Part shown: one piece after another, positions 1-9,721 of the stretch
How the letters are laid out: each line of letters opens with the position of its first letter
Numbering within the stretch: the first letter of the stretch is position 1
From: Moraxella osloensis
GTDB lineage: Bacteria; Pseudomonadota; Gammaproteobacteria; Pseudomonadales; Moraxellaceae
Assembly: GCF_001553955.1 (NCBI RefSeq)
Contig: NZ_CP014234.1
Location: 1,302,001-1,366,000 of the forward strand
Length of the DNA stretch: 64,000 nt
Direction of reading: 5' to 3'
Notes under the pieces: model-generated
Told to the model about the DNA's origin: nothing
Seen by the model: only the letters and a program-made list of their open reading frames with translations
Database searches by the model: none
Made by a program: the position numbers and the translations under genes

Positions 1-739
1 TACGTTTTTTAGCTTCAGAAAAGCCAACCACAGCGCCTGCAATGCTAAATAGCAATAACCACCACCATTTTTGCATCCACTCCGACATACTGACTACCAT
101 TCGGGTAAACGCGGGTAATTCTGCGCCAAATGAATTGAATAAATCAGCAAACACCGGTACCACTTTGACCAGCAAAATAATGGTAACGATAATCGCCACC
201 ACGATAACCGCAATCGGGTATTTCAAGGCTTTTTTAATTTTTGCTTTTAGTAGCTCGCTTTTTTCTTTGTACGTTGCGACACGCTCAAGCATAGTTTCAA
301 GCGCACCTGATTGCTCACCTGCCTCTACTAATGAACAAAACAGGTCATCAAAATATCTGGGATGTTTGCGCAGCGCAGCAGCAAAGGTGCTCCCTGATTC
401 CACTTCTGACTTGACACTAAGCACCAACTCTTTCATTGAGGGGTTATCGAGCGCATCTGCAACGATTTCAAACGACTGAGTAAGGGGGACGCCCGCTTTC
501 ATCATCGTAGCCAACTGCCGCACAAAGATAGCAATATCGATTGCCTTGATGCTTTTTTTCATTTGAAAAATAGGCTTGGGTTTTTTCTTAATCGTCTTGA
601 CTTGGATGCCTTGCTTGCGTAGTTGTGCTTTTGCCAGCTCAATATTGCGGCTGGTGGTTTCGCCTTTGACTTTTTCGCCACGGCGATTGACCCCATCATA
701 GACAAAGTCTAATAACATTTCTGTTTGGACTTTTGCCAT
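1..739 (-). CDS. pilC: Type IV pilus inner-membrane platform protein PilC (partial, 3' end outside window)
   Basis: The reverse strand is open from an ATG at 739 to the window edge and encodes the N-terminal ~246 residues of a GspF/PilC-family protein. The translation starts MAKVQTEMLLDFVYDG and has the family's first cytoplasmic domain (AIFVRQLATMMKAGVPL, and later SLVEAGEQSGALETMLERVA). A hydrophobic segment follows (YPIAVIVVAIIVTIILL). PilC is the platform protein that couples the PilB motor to pilin assembly in the inner membrane. A purine-rich AAGGGG lies shortly before the ATG. It follows pilB by 56 nt on the same strand, the usual pilB-pilC order, so one transcript is likely. The family is normally ~400 residues, so about 40% is missing here only because of the window boundary. 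Confidence 0.95.
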   Translation of the reverse strand, partial: MAKVQTEMLLDFVYDGVNRRGEKVKGETTSRNIELAKAQLRKQGIQVKTIKKKPKPIFQMKKSIKAIDIAIFVRQLATMMKAGVPLTQSFEIVADALDNPSMKELVLSVKSEVESGSTFAAALRKHPRYFDDLFCSLVEAGEQSGALETMLERVATYKEKSELLKAKIKKALKYPIAVIVVAIIVTIILLVKVVPVFADLFNSFGAELPAFTRMVVSMSEWMQKWWWLLLFSIAGAVVGFSEAKKR

Positions 740-795
740 ACCCTTAACCCCTTACTATCTCAACTAATCTTCAATAAAGACGGATGAAAAACGCA

Positions 796-2502
796 CTATT
801 CGCTAGTAACACGATACATCTCTTGGATACTGGTCGTGCCTTGTAGAACCTTTAAAATGCCAGAGCGCCTTAAATCCCTAAACCCTTGCTTTAAGGCAGC
901 GTCTTTAATCTCAATAGCGTTGCCGTCTTCCATAATAATTCGGGCAATCTCTGGTGTTACTTTCATCACTTCATAAATACCAACACGTCCTTTATAGCCA
1001 TCGCGGCATTCAGCGCAGCCAACAGGCTCATAAATGACATTGCTGGGATCTGCCAAATCTTCTTCCGTAAAGCCCATTTCAAGCAAGCTATTTTTTGGTA
1101 CATCTGTCGGTTTCTTACAAGCTTTACACAGGCGACGGGCTAAGCGCTGTGCGATTACCAAATTGACCGAGGTGGCGATGTTAAAGGATGCCACCCCCAT
1201 ATTACGTAGACGCGTTAAGGTTTCTGGCGCTGAGTTGGTATGCAAGGTTGACAGTACCATATGCCCTGTTTGGGCAGCTTTGACAGCAATTTCCGCCGTT
1301 TCTAAGTCACGAATCTCACCGACCATCACAATATCAGGGTCTTGACGCAAGAATGATTTGAGCGCACTGGCAAATGTCAAGCCAACTTTATTATTCACGT
1401 TGACCTGATTGATGCCTTCAAGGTTAATTTCAACGGGATCTTCTGCGGTGGAAATATTGGTCTCAACTGTGTTTAAGATATTAAGCCCCGTATACAAGGA
1501 TACGGTTTTACCCGAACCAGTAGGACCGGTAATCAATAACATCCCTTGCGGTTTTGCCAGCGCATCCATAAATAGCTGCTTTTGGTCAGGCTCATAGCCC
1601 AGTGCATCAATGCCTAGCATCGCTGATGAGGGGTCTAAAATACGCAGTACAATTTTTTCACCAAATAAGGTTGGCAATGAGTTGACACGAAAATCAATCG
1701 CCTTATCCTTGGAAATTTTTAACTTGATACGACCATCTTGCGGCACGCGGCGCTCAGAGATGTCCATTTGTGACATGACTTTGAGGCGGGCAGCAATTTT
1801 ACCCGCTAGCTGCGTCGGTGGATTTGCCATTTTTTGTAACACCCCATCAATACGAAAACGCACGCGATAAGATTTTTCATAGGGTTCAAAGTGTAAGTCC
1901 GAGGCGCCCATGGTAATGGCTTTGATGAGCATCCCATTAACGAACTTGACGACAGGGGCTTCATCATTGATATCTAAATGACTGGTGGCACTACTGTCTT
2001 CATCGGCGCGGGTTTCATCAAACTCCACCGCATCCATATCATCAAAATCAGCTAAATTAGTGGTAGTAAAGATTTTTTCGATGAGTGCTTTGATTTTGTG
2101 GTGTTCGGCAACCACGGTTTCTACCGTAAACCTTGTACCAAACCGCAGCGCGTCTAAAGCATCTACCCGCGTTGGGTCACTCATGGCAACAAATAAGCGA
2201 CTACCTCGTTGGAAAATCGGCAGAATATTAAATTCGCGAATAATTTTTTCATCAACCGCTTCTTTTGGAATATAGTTGACATTGATGGCATCCAAATCAA
2301 TGAGTGGGTCGCCAAATTCTCGAGAAATCACCCACGCTACCGCGTCAGCTTGTGCAAGCTTATTATCAACCACATAGGCGATTAAATTTACTTTTTGCTG
2401 CTGCGATTCTGCCAATACTTTTTGCATTGCCGCTTCGCTAATTAGTCCTTCATGCACTAATCGCGAGGCAATGCCACCAAAACTAGGAAGGGGTGCCGCC
2501 AT
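796..2502 (-). CDS. pilB: Type IV pilus extension ATPase PilB
   Basis: This 568-residue protein is the hexameric cytoplasmic ATPase that powers pilus extension. The N-terminal ~150 residues fit the GspE/PilB N-terminal (MshEN-like) fold. The ATPase core follows, with Walker A GPTGSGKT near residue 325, an Asp-box region (TAEDPVE), Walker B-like region DPDIVMVGEIRD, and a His box (GHMVLSTLHTNSA). The C-terminal zinc-binding tetracysteine is intact as CKACKK near 457 and CAECRDGYKGR near 494. That zinc motif together with the neighbouring pilC argues for PilB over the retraction ATPases PilT and PilU or the secretion ATPase GspE. The length is normal for the family and the start ATG is at 2502. 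Confidence 0.97.
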   Translation of the reverse strand: MAAPLPSFGGIASRLVHEGLISEAAMQKVLAESQQQKVNLIAYVVDNKLAQADAVAWVISREFGDPLIDLDAINVNYIPKEAVDEKIIREFNILPIFQRGSRLFVAMSDPTRVDALDALRFGTRFTVETVVAEHHKIKALIEKIFTTTNLADFDDMDAVEFDETRADEDSSATSHLDINDEAPVVKFVNGMLIKAITMGASDLHFEPYEKSYRVRFRIDGVLQKMANPPTQLAGKIAARLKVMSQMDISERRVPQDGRIKLKISKDKAIDFRVNSLPTLFGEKIVLRILDPSSAMLGIDALGYEPDQKQLFMDALAKPQGMLLITGPTGSGKTVSLYTGLNILNTVETNISTAEDPVEINLEGINQVNVNNKVGLTFASALKSFLRQDPDIVMVGEIRDLETAEIAVKAAQTGHMVLSTLHTNSAPETLTRLRNMGVASFNIATSVNLVIAQRLARRLCKACKKPTDVPKNSLLEMGFTEEDLADPSNVIYEPVGCAECRDGYKGRVGIYEVMKVTPEIARIIMEDGNAIEIKDAALKQGFRDLRRSGILKVLQGTTSIQEMYRVTSE

Positions 2503-2935
2503 CGTTTTTCTCGTTTACTCAATATTGATTCAAATGGGCTAATGTTTGGCTAATATTTGTTAGTGTAAACTATTCATTTATATATTAACAAATCATTCTA
2601 GACAAATCCGTGAATTAAGCGATAAATAATTTTTTATCGTATTTTATCCCTATGCATTAACCTTCATAAAACTGTTTTATACTTTATTCCCTCTGCAAAC
2701 ATCTCACTTGCGTAACCCAATAATTTATTCGGCAAATCGCGGCAATTGCTTATATAATAGGTACCATTTTACGCCTGATATTTTAAATATTTCTATTTTC
2801 ATATCTTGATATCTTTAAATGGTGATGCTTTACCTCATGATATGTTAAATAGCGTTACTTATACTTTAAGGTTATCTTGACATTTATACTTTGCAAATTC
2901 ATAGATAACCACTTACCTCAATTGACAGGGACATT
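2503..2935. other. AT-rich divergent intergenic region between pilB and tpiA
   Basis: These 433 bp contain no convincing gene. They must hold the leftward pilB promoter and the rightward tpiA promoter. A perfect TTGACA hexamer at 2877-2882 is a candidate -35 for tpiA, but the -10 region about 17-19 bp downstream is poor (TAGATA-like). The tpiA ribosome binding site AGGG lies at about 2927-2930. Confidence 0.5.
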
Positions 2936-3790
2936 ATGAAAGCATCTGATTATGTAGCAAATTGGCAGAATTCTTGGGTGATTGCTAATTGGAAAATGAA
3001 TCCTAGCACACAGCTGACTGCCACAGCCCTCATGACCGATTTGCAGCAGCAGATACCGGCAGATGCACTGCAAAGCTGTAACGTGGTTGTCGCGCCGAGT
3101 TTTATGCATTTATCGACCACACAACAAGCCATCCAACATGGATCATTGAACATCGGACTAGCTGCGCAAAACTTATGTGCACAACACGCCGATAAAGGCG
3201 CGTTTACTGGGGAGGTTTCGGGTGCTCAGCTCAAAGACGCTCAGGTAAATTATGTCTTGGTCGGACATTCAGAACGCCGTCAATATTTTAATGAAGATGA
3301 CACTTGTTTAATCCAAAAAATTCGCAATGCCTTTGCACACGATTTAACCGTTGTTTTTTGTATCGGTGAAACACAAGCCCAGTATGAGCAAAATCAGACC
3401 CAAGATGTGCTAGCAGCACAATTAATGGTAGTTAAACAACTAGCCGCCGAATTTGCTAACGCCCAATTTGAAGGCGCTCAAGTGGATAACGCTCAATTGG
3501 GTAACTTAGCATCACGATTGATTATTGCTTATGAACCCGTTTGGGCGATTGGTACAGGTAAAATCCCGACGATACAAGAAGTACAAAACATTCATGCCTT
3601 TATCAACACCACTTTAACGGACATCGATGCCTCTTTAGCGACCACACCGATATTGTATGGCGGCAGCGTGAAAGCGGATAATGCGGCAGAAATCGCCCAA
3701 TGCCCAAATGTAAATGGGGTGTTAGTAGGCGGGGCATCACTAGACGCGACGAGCTTTACACAAATTATTCAAGCATTTGCCCAAATTTAA
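2936..3790 (+). CDS. tpiA: Triose-phosphate isomerase TpiA
   Basis: The cytoplasmic enzyme interconverts dihydroxyacetone phosphate and glyceraldehyde 3-phosphate. The product has the TIM signature elements: NWKMN near residues 19-23 (substrate Asn/Lys), GHSERR with the catalytic His near 111, AYEPVWAIGTGK with the catalytic Glu near 199, and the phosphate loops YGGSV and GVLVGGASL. At 284 residues it is longer than the usual ~250. Part of the excess is an N-terminal extension (MKASDYVANWQNSW). Part is an insertion near residues 175-190 made of pentapeptide-like repeats (NAQFE, GAQVD, NAQLG). The ATG at 2936 has an AGGG ribosome binding site. secG follows, as in related genomes. Confidence 0.97.
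   Translation: MKASDYVANWQNSWVIANWKMNPSTQLTATALMTDLQQQIPADALQSCNVVVAPSFMHLSTTQQAIQHGSLNIGLAAQNLCAQHADKGAFTGEVSGAQLKDAQVNYVLVGHSERRQYFNEDDTCLIQKIRNAFAHDLTVVFCIGETQAQYEQNQTQDVLAAQLMVVKQLAAEFANAQFEGAQVDNAQLGNLASRLIIAYEPVWAIGTGKIPTIQEVQNIHAFINTTLTDIDASLATTPILYGGSVKADNAAEIAQCPNVNGVLVGGASLDATSFTQIIQAFAQI
3458..3502 (+). repeat. Three in-frame 15-bp repeats inside tpiA
   Basis: Units at 3458-3472, 3473-3487 and 3488-3502 encode NAQFE, GAQVD and NAQLG. They resemble pentapeptide-repeat coding and sit in a loop-like position between the GET-containing region and the catalytic AYEPVW strand. The copies are diverged, so this is an old expansion rather than a current slippage tract. Confidence 0.7.
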
Positions 3791-3880
3791 GGTAAAATAT
3801 CCCCCATTTAAAAATTTTTACTTTTGCCACTGACAGCTTTGTTGTTGGCATCAGTGCTATCAAGTTTTGTAGAGATAAGT

Positions 3881-4201
3881 ATGTATAATGCAATTTTAGT
3901 GTTTCATATCATTGTCGCCATTTCAATGATTGGTCTGATTTTGGTTCAACATGGCAAAGGTGCCGATGCGGGTGCTTCATTTGGTGCAGGGGGTTCGGCA
4001 ACCGTATTTGGTGCGTCTGGCTCTGCCAATTTTTTGACGCGCTTGACGGCGGTTTTAACAGCAATCTTTTTTATCACCAGTATGACACTGGCAGTATTTG
4101 CCAAACAGCAATCGCTATCTAGTCGTACCCTTGATACCAGCCTAGCGACTAATACTGCGCCTGCAAGCCCTACACCAACGACGCCTACACCCGCCAAATA
4201 A
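3881..4201 (+). CDS. secG: Protein-export membrane protein SecG
   Basis: A 106-residue subunit of the SecYEG translocon that aids SecA-driven export. It has the SecG layout: a first membrane helix (AILVFHIIVAISMIGLILVQ), the conserved cytoplasmic stretch HGKGADAGASFGAGGSATVFGASG, a second helix (RLTAVLTAIFFITSMTLAVFA), and a low-complexity Ala/Thr/Pro tail. The reading frame is open from a TTG at 3824. I choose the ATG at 3881 because the MYNAILVFHI start matches the family and an AGAGA stretch precedes it. It lies 90 bp after tpiA and ahead of two tRNA genes, an arrangement common in this group. Confidence 0.93.
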   Translation: MYNAILVFHIIVAISMIGLILVQHGKGADAGASFGAGGSATVFGASGSANFLTRLTAVLTAIFFITSMTLAVFAKQQSLSSRTLDTSLATNTAPASPTPTTPTPAK

Positions 4202-4217
4202 GTCATTAAAAAAAATG

Positions 4218-4246
4218 TTGCGTTATTGGTAGTTTTGACCTAGAAT
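4218..4246 (+). promoter_or_regulatory. Candidate sigma-70 promoter for tRNA-Leu
   Basis: TTGCGT at 4218-4223 and TAGAAT at 4241-4246 are separated by 17 bp, giving a reasonable sigma-70 promoter 64 bp before the tRNA-Leu gene. Confidence 0.45.
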
Positions 4247-4309
4247 ACAGCGTCTATTTTAGAGTGTTGTTATTTAAAAAATAGCTTGGTTAAAGTAGTT
4301 TGGTTTTTT

Positions 4310-4394
4310 GCGATTGTGGTGGAATTGGTAGACACGCTACCTTGAGGTGGTAGTGCCGCAAGGTGTGAGGGTTCGAGTCCCTCCATTCGCACCA
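4310..4394 (+). tRNA. tRNA-Leu (anticodon GAG)
   Basis: An 85-nt class II tRNA with encoded CCA. The D-arm region TGGTGGAATTGGTAGACACG is the typical leucine form. The anticodon loop CTTGAGG gives anticodon GAG, and there is a long variable arm plus a GGTTCGAGTCC T-arm. The acceptor strands GCGATTG and CATTCGC pair except for a U-U opposition at positions 5 and 68. Confidence 0.97.
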
Positions 4395-4417
4395 ACTAAA
4401 TTAATTTTAAATAACTG

Positions 4418-4446
4418 TTGACAAGGTTAATATCTCACTCTATAAT
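4418..4446 (+). promoter_or_regulatory. Consensus sigma-70 promoter of the initiator tRNA gene
   Basis: TTGACA at 4418-4423 and TATAAT at 4441-4446 are both perfect consensus hexamers with the ideal 17-bp spacer. The tRNA begins 16 bp after the -10 element, so this tRNA can be transcribed independently of tRNA-Leu. Confidence 0.85.
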
Positions 4447-4462
4447 ACGCTCTCTAAATTGT

Positions 4463-4539
<77 letters not shown>

Positions 4540-4540
4540 C

Positions 4541-4638
4541 TTTTCTAGTAGCATTGCTTTGGTATCATTACTAGAAAAATCAATTTAGACACACTTTTAT
4601 TGATTTAAAAGCCCACCAATTAGTTTGTGGGTTTTTTT
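4541..4638 (+). terminator. Hairpin plus Rho-independent terminator after the tRNA genes
   Basis: A perfect 10-bp inverted repeat (TTTTCTAGTA at 4541-4550, TACTAGAAAA at 4569-4578) immediately follows the tRNA. A shorter stem, CCCAC at 4612-4616 with GTGGG at 4627-4631, then ends in seven T residues. The second is a standard intrinsic terminator; the first may be a processing or accessory hairpin. Confidence 0.75.
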
Positions 4639-4764
4639 GTATCTATTGGTTTCGAAAAAACTTAAGTTTTGCTAAATTAGCGGTTGCATTTTAGTAATTT
4701 GCCAATTTTTAAAATCAGCTTTTAAAATCAACAAAGATGTTAATAATCAACTCTAAAGGATATC

Positions 4765-5274
4765 ATGAAACTATCAACGAAAGTTGCTGAACTGACCCAA
4801 ATCATTGAGCCAGCAGTAACTGCCTGTGATGTGAGCTTGTGGGGTATTGAGTTTGTACCACAAGGTCGACGCTCTCTTCTTCGTATTTATATTGAAGCCC
4901 TACCTGAAGACCGTGCCGAAGGCAAACAAGTCACTATTGAAGACTGTGCTGCGGTCACCCACCAAGTCGGTGGTGTGTTGGACTTGCACGACCCGATTGC
5001 AGGCGAGTATCTACTTGAGGTGTCTTCACCCGGTTTGGACCGCGCGTTTTTTTCTGCTGAGCAGCTGCATGACTATGTGGGGCAAACCCTCAGCTTACGA
5101 TTGATTCATGCGATTGGACAAGGTAGTGATAAGCGCCGTAAAGTAACAGGCGAATTGGTCAATATTGACGAGCACCAGTTGACAGTCAAAACCGAAAACG
5201 ATCAAGGCAATGACCAACTTTTAGCCATCGAGCTTGATAATATTGATAAAGCCAATTTGGTCTACCAATTTTAG
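4765..5274 (+). CDS. rimP: Ribosome maturation factor RimP
   Basis: This 169-residue protein assists assembly of the 30S subunit. Family features are the N-terminal alpha/beta domain with LWGIEFVPQGRRSLLRIYIE, the CAAVTHQVGGVLDLHDPI stretch, and the motif YLLEVSSPGLDRAF at about residues 89-102. A C-terminal SH3-like domain follows. The ATG at 4765 is preceded by AAAGGA. It is the first gene of the rimP-nusA-infB-rbfA-truB translation and transcription operon. Confidence 0.96.
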   Translation: MKLSTKVAELTQIIEPAVTACDVSLWGIEFVPQGRRSLLRIYIEALPEDRAEGKQVTIEDCAAVTHQVGGVLDLHDPIAGEYLLEVSSPGLDRAFFSAEQLHDYVGQTLSLRLIHAIGQGSDKRRKVTGELVNIDEHQLTVKTENDQGNDQLLAIELDNIDKANLVYQF

Positions 5275-5391
5275 CTTTTAAATTTGGGGTTAATGCCTTT
5301 TTTACGCTATGTCTTCTAGCTAACTTTTTTCTAGCTAAAAGCAAGATTTTAAAGAATAAAGTCTAGAATGACTTAAATTATAGGTGATTAC

Positions 5392-6873
5392 ATGAATCGA
5401 GAAATTTTAACGGTCGTTGAAACCGTCAGTAATGAAAAAGGCTTAAATCCTGAAGATATTTTTGAAGCGATTGAGCAAGCATTGGTGGTATCGACCAAAA
5501 AGAAACTTTATAGTGAGCAACCTGAAGTTGCCATTCGCGTCCATATCAATCGCAAAACAGGTGACTATGACACTTACCGTTATTGGACAGTAGTGGCAGA
5601 TGAAGATCATGAGATGCCTGCCTGTCAGCTAGCGATTAGCGATTTGGATGAAAACGAATGGAAAATCGGCGACATTAAAGAAGAACAAATCGAGTCCATT
5701 GAATTTGGTCGTATTGCTGCTACCCAAGCCAAACAAGTCATCATTCAAAAAATCCGTGAAGCTGAACGCTCACTGGTGGCAGATGCGTTTGAACATCGTA
5801 TCGGCGAGATGATTACCGGTGAAGTCAAAAAACCGGCGCGCGATGGTTACATCATTGATTTGGGCGATAATGTCGAAGCCTATCTACCGCGCGATAAAAT
5901 GTTGCCGCGTGAGCAGCTACGCATCAAAGGTCGTATCAATGCGATTTTAGAACAAGTCAATCGTGATAACCGTGGTGCCCAGCTGGTATTGTCCCGTACT
6001 TCACCACAAATGCTGACAGCACTGATGCAAAAAGAAGTACCAGAGATTGCTGAGCAAATCATTGAAATTCGTGATGTTGCGCGTCAACCTGGCTTACGTG
6101 CTAAGATTTCAGTCAAAACCAATGACCATCGTATCGACCCTGTCGGTGCTTGTATTGGTATGCGTGGCACCCGTATCCAAGCCGTGCAACAAGAGCTTGA
6201 CGGCGAGCGTATTGACGTAGTGGTATGGTCGGATGATCCGGTGCAGTACATTATCAGCGCTTTGGAACCTGCGGATGTTGATCGTATTATTCTTGATGAA
6301 GATACCAAAACGGCGGATATCATCTTTGCCACTAACGATCAGTTGGCCCGTGCGATTGGCTCACAAGGTCAAAACGTGCGCCTTGCATCAGAATTAACAG
6401 GTTATCGTCTTAACATGATGCTCGAAGACGAGTACAATGCACAACAAGAATCAGAAACCAAAGTGTATCGCGACCTATTCTACACACGTCTTGAAGTCGA
6501 TGAAGATTTGGCACAAGCCTTGGTGGATATTGGATTTACCTCACTTGAAGAAGTGGCGTATGTCCCTGCTGAGACTTTTTATGACATCGATGGGCTAGAT
6601 GATGACGCCATCGACGCAATCCAAGAACGTGCCAAAGAAGCGGTGATTGCCGATGAATTGGTCAAACAACAAAATATTAAAGAGCCAAGCCAAGAGCTTC
6701 TAAACCTTGAAGGCATGACTCAAGCATGGGCCTACAAGCTTGCCGAACGTGATGTCATCACCGTCGACGACCTTGCCGAACAAGCCATCTTTGATATCCA
6801 AGATATCGAAGGTCTTGATGAAAAGACCGCAGGTGAGCTTATTATGAAAGCCCGTGAATCATGGTTTAATTAA
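5392..6873 (+). CDS. nusA: Transcription termination/antitermination factor NusA
   Basis: NusA binds RNA polymerase and nascent RNA and affects pausing, termination and rRNA antitermination. The 493-residue product has the expected order. First is the N-terminal polymerase-binding domain (ALVVSTKKKL). An S1 domain follows (ITGEVKKPARDGYIIDLGDNVEAYLPRDKM, residues ~135-200). Two KH domains come next, with GACIGMRGTRIQAV near 247 and AIGSQGQNVRLA near 322. Two acidic helix-hairpin-helix repeats end the protein (residues ~365-490, GLDDDAIDAIQERA and GLDEKTAGELIMKAR). The full gammaproteobacterial length, with both C-terminal acidic repeats, is present. AGGTG precedes the ATG. infB starts 13 nt after the stop. 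Confidence 0.98.
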   Translation: MNREILTVVETVSNEKGLNPEDIFEAIEQALVVSTKKKLYSEQPEVAIRVHINRKTGDYDTYRYWTVVADEDHEMPACQLAISDLDENEWKIGDIKEEQIESIEFGRIAATQAKQVIIQKIREAERSLVADAFEHRIGEMITGEVKKPARDGYIIDLGDNVEAYLPRDKMLPREQLRIKGRINAILEQVNRDNRGAQLVLSRTSPQMLTALMQKEVPEIAEQIIEIRDVARQPGLRAKISVKTNDHRIDPVGACIGMRGTRIQAVQQELDGERIDVVVWSDDPVQYIISALEPADVDRIILDEDTKTADIIFATNDQLARAIGSQGQNVRLASELTGYRLNMMLEDEYNAQQESETKVYRDLFYTRLEVDEDLAQALVDIGFTSLEEVAYVPAETFYDIDGLDDDAIDAIQERAKEAVIADELVKQQNIKEPSQELLNLEGMTQAWAYKLAERDVITVDDLAEQAIFDIQDIEGLDEKTAGELIMKARESWFN

Positions 6874-6886
6874 AAAAGGTGTATGA

Positions 6887-9616
6887 ATGGCAGATAAAAC
6901 CGTAAAAGAACTTGCAGCAATGACCACAAAGACCGTTGAAGCAATTAATAATCAACTGGTCAAGGCAGGGCTGTCTGCGCGCGGTGACAATGACATCGTC
7001 ACCGATAGCGAACAACAAAAACTGGTCAGCTTTTTACAACAAAGTCATGGTCAAAATGACAAACCTCGGATTAGCTTAAAAAGCAAAACTACTTCTACTG
7101 CGCGTGTGACAGGCACTTCTGGTAAAGCCAAAAGTGTCAATGTCGAAGTACGCAAAAAAATGGTATTTGATAAGCCAAATCCCAATAAAATTGCTGAAGA
7201 ACTCGCGTCTCGTGAAGCAGCGAATAAAGACGCTGAAGAAAAAGCGCGTTTGGCAAAAGAAAAAGCAGCCCAAGAACAAGCTGAAAAAGACAAAGCCAAA
7301 CAAGCCGCTGAAGCCCGTCAGCAAGCTACCCTTGCGGCAATGCGTGCTAACTTAGGTGGCGGTAGTCAAGCTGCCAAAGAGCACACAACCACCAGTGTGG
7401 TAGTGAAAAAAGGCAATAAAACCGCTGCAATCGAAGTCAAAAAAGCTGACAAAAAACCTACGCCAAAAAAAGAATCGGATAGTGAACGCAAAGCGCGTGA
7501 AGCAGAAGAAGAACGCTTACGTCAAATCGAATCCGAAAATCGCCGTAAAGCCGCTGAAGAAGCTCAGCAGCGTACCCTTGAGCAAATGCGTCAAATGGCA
7601 AGTAAATACAGCGAAACTGATACTGAAACTACGATGGTTGTCAAAAAAGATGAACCATTGGCAGAAGGTTTGGTGGGCGCAGCGCTTGAAGATTCATTTG
7701 AACAAGAACGCCGTGAAATCAAACGCGGAACCGCAAGCACTGCAAACAAAAACCGTCGTCGTCGCCGTGGTGATGAGGGTGAGCAAGAGATTAAAAACCG
7801 TGGTCGCGGCTTAAAATCATCGCAAGCCAATAAACACAAATTTGAAAAACCGGTTGAGAAAATCGTGCATAACGTTGAAATCGGTGAGACCATCGTGGTA
7901 TCTGAACTTGCCCAAAAAATGGCAATCAAAGTACGCGAAGTCGTCAAAATGTTAATGAAAATGGGCGAGTTGGTCCGTGAAAACGAATCCATCGACCAAG
8001 AGACCGCTGCCCTACTTGTTGAAGAAATGGGTCATAACCCCGTGCTTGTGAGTTCAACGCAAGTTGAAGACTCACTACGTGAAGCGGTTGGCGAGAAAAG
8101 TAGCAACGTCCAAGCGCGTCCGCCTGTGGTTACCATCATGGGTCACGTTGACCATGGTAAAACGTCCCTGCTCGATAAGATCCGTTCAAGTAAAGTGGCA
8201 TCAGGCGAGGCAGGTGGTATTACTCAGCATATCGGTGCTTATCATGTGCAGACTGACCAAGGCGTTATTACTTTCTTAGACACCCCAGGTCACGCCGCAT
8301 TTACCGCGATGCGTTCTCGTGGTGCCAAAGCGACGGATATCGTGGTGTTAGTGGTCGCAGCCGATGACGGTATGATGCCGCAGACGGCTGAAGCGATTGA
8401 CCATGCGCGTGCCGCAGGTACACCGATTATCGTGGCTATCAACAAGATGGATAAAGACAGCGCCGATCCAGACCGCGTGCTCAACGAACTGACCACCAAA
8501 CAAGTCGTTCCTGAAGAATGGGGTGGTGACACACCGGTAGTCAAAGTCTCTGCGTTAACAGGTCAAGGTATCGATGAATTGCTTGAAGTGATTAACCTAC
8601 AAGCAGAAGTGATGGAACTTGAAGTTGCTACTGACGGTGCAGCACAAGGTGTGGTGATTGAATCACGTCTTGAAAAAGGTCGCGGTGCCGTGGTCAGTTT
8701 GCTGGTTAAACAAGGTACTTTAAATCAAGGTGACTTGGTACTTGCTGGCGAATATTATGGTCGCGTCCGTGCTATGACCGACGAAAACGGTCAAAAAATC
8801 ACCTCAGCGGGTCCTTCGATTCCTGTTGAAATCTTAGGTCTGCCTGATACGCCAGCGGCTGGTAGCGAGTTTATGGTGGTTTCAGATGAGAAACGTGCGC
8901 GCGAAGTTGCAGAATATCGCACGGTTCGTGAGCGTGAAAAAGTGCTTGAACGTCAAGCCAAATCACGCTTAGAAAACTTGTTTGACCAAATGAGCGATGC
9001 CAAACTACCTTCCGTTAATTTGATTCTTAAAACTGACGTTCGAGGTTCATTAGAAGCCTTGTTAACCGCGCTTGATGAATTATCTACCGATGAAGTTAAA
9101 GTCAAAGTCATCTCATCGGGTGTCGGTCCAATCACCGAATCGGATGTGGTACTCGCCGAATCAAGTGAAGCGGTGTTATTAGGCTTCAACGTTCGTGCTG
9201 ATACCGCTGCCAAACGCAAAGCGGATGAAGCAGGCTTAGATATTCGCTACTATAGTGTTATCTATGGCTTAATTGATGATGTGAAAGCAGCAATGAGCGG
9301 TTTACTTGCGCCAGAACATCGTGAGCAAATCTTGGGTATCGCAGAAGTACGTGAAGTCTTCCATTCTAGTCGCTTTGGTTATGCAGCCGGTTGTATGGTG
9401 ACAGAAGGTAATATTATCCGTAATAAGCCAATTCGGGTATTGCGTGATGATCAAGTTATTTTCACTGGTCAATTACAATCATTACGTCGCTTTAAAGAGG
9501 ATGTTAATGAGGTGCGCGCTGGTATGGAATGTGGTCTAGCGGTAAAAGGTTATGAAGTCAAAGAAGGCGATAAGATTGAAGTCTTCGAAATTCATGAAGT
9601 CAAACGTACCTTATAA
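6887..9616 (+). CDS. infB: Translation initiation factor IF-2
   Basis: This 909-residue GTPase brings initiator tRNA to the 30S subunit and promotes 50S joining. It begins with an IF2_N domain ([23 protein letters not shown]), followed by a long charged coiled-coil-like region rich in Lys, Glu, Ala and Arg (residues ~90-320). A second IF2_N-like segment comes next. The G domain has G1 GHVDHGKTS near 423, G3 DTPGHAAF near 466 and G4 NKMD near 520. Domains II-IV finish with [12 protein letters not shown] and [14 protein letters not shown]. The low-complexity N-terminal half is normal for the family. It is 13 bp from nusA, so co-transcription is expected. Confidence 0.98.
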   Translation: MADKTVKELAAMTTKTVEAINNQLVKAGLSARGDNDIVTDSEQQKLVSFLQQSHGQNDKPRISLKSKTTSTARVTGTSGKAKSVNVEVRKKMVFDKPNPNKIAEELASREAANKDAEEKARLAKEKAAQEQAEKDKAKQAAEARQQATLAAMRANLGGGSQAAKEHTTTSVVVKKGNKTAAIEVKKADKKPTPKKESDSERKAREAEEERLRQIESENRRKAAEEAQQRTLEQMRQMASKYSETDTETTMVVKKDEPLAEGLVGAALEDSFEQERREIKRGTASTANKNRRRRRGDEGEQEIKNRGRGLKSSQANKHKFEKPVEKIVHNVEIGETIVVSELAQKMAIKVREVVKMLMKMGELVRENESIDQETAALLVEEMGHNPVLVSSTQVEDSLREAVGEKSSNVQARPPVVTIMGHVDHGKTSLLDKIRSSKVASGEAGGITQHIGAYHVQTDQGVITFLDTPGHAAFTAMRSRGAKATDIVVLVVAADDGMMPQTAEAIDHARAAGTPIIVAINKMDKDSADPDRVLNELTTKQVVPEEWGGDTPVVKVSALTGQGIDELLEVINLQAEVMELEVATDGAAQGVVIESRLEKGRGAVVSLLVKQGTLNQGDLVLAGEYYGRVRAMTDENGQKITSAGPSIPVEILGLPDTPAAGSEFMVVSDEKRAREVAEYRTVREREKVLERQAKSRLENLFDQMSDAKLPSVNLILKTDVRGSLEALLTALDELSTDEVKVKVISSGVGPITESDVVLAESSEAVLLGFNVRADTAAKRKADEAGLDIRYYSVIYGLIDDVKAAMSGLLAPEHREQILGIAEVREVFHSSRFGYAAGCMVTEGNIIRNKPIRVLRDDQVIFTGQLQSLRRFKEDVNEVRAGMECGLAVKGYEVKEGDKIEVFEIHEVKRTL

Positions 9617-9667
9617 GTTAAGCTGACAACCTAATACTGCCAGCTTGCTATTAGCAACCTTCCAAGG

Positions 9668-9702
9668 GGTCTAATTAATCTAGGTTAATTAGACCTTTTT
9701 TT
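9668..9702 (+). terminator. Rho-independent terminator between infB and rbfA
   Basis: A perfect 11-bp inverted repeat (GGTCTAATTAA at 9668-9678, TTAATTAGACC at 9685-9695) is followed by seven T residues. Its place inside the operon suggests partial termination, with rbfA also having a separate supply of transcripts. Confidence 0.8.
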
Positions 9703-9721
9703 ACTATAAAAAGGATTACCA

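Noticed and set aside
42-479. A 145-codon forward-strand frame over pilC
   Set aside because: It lies antisense to the clear pilC coding sequence, has no signature, and its composition is that of a shadow frame.
7051-7324. Overlapping Phe/Ser/Ala-rich frames antisense to the infB linker
   Set aside because: They arise from the Lys/Glu/Ala-rich codons of the IF-2 N-terminal region read on the opposite strand.
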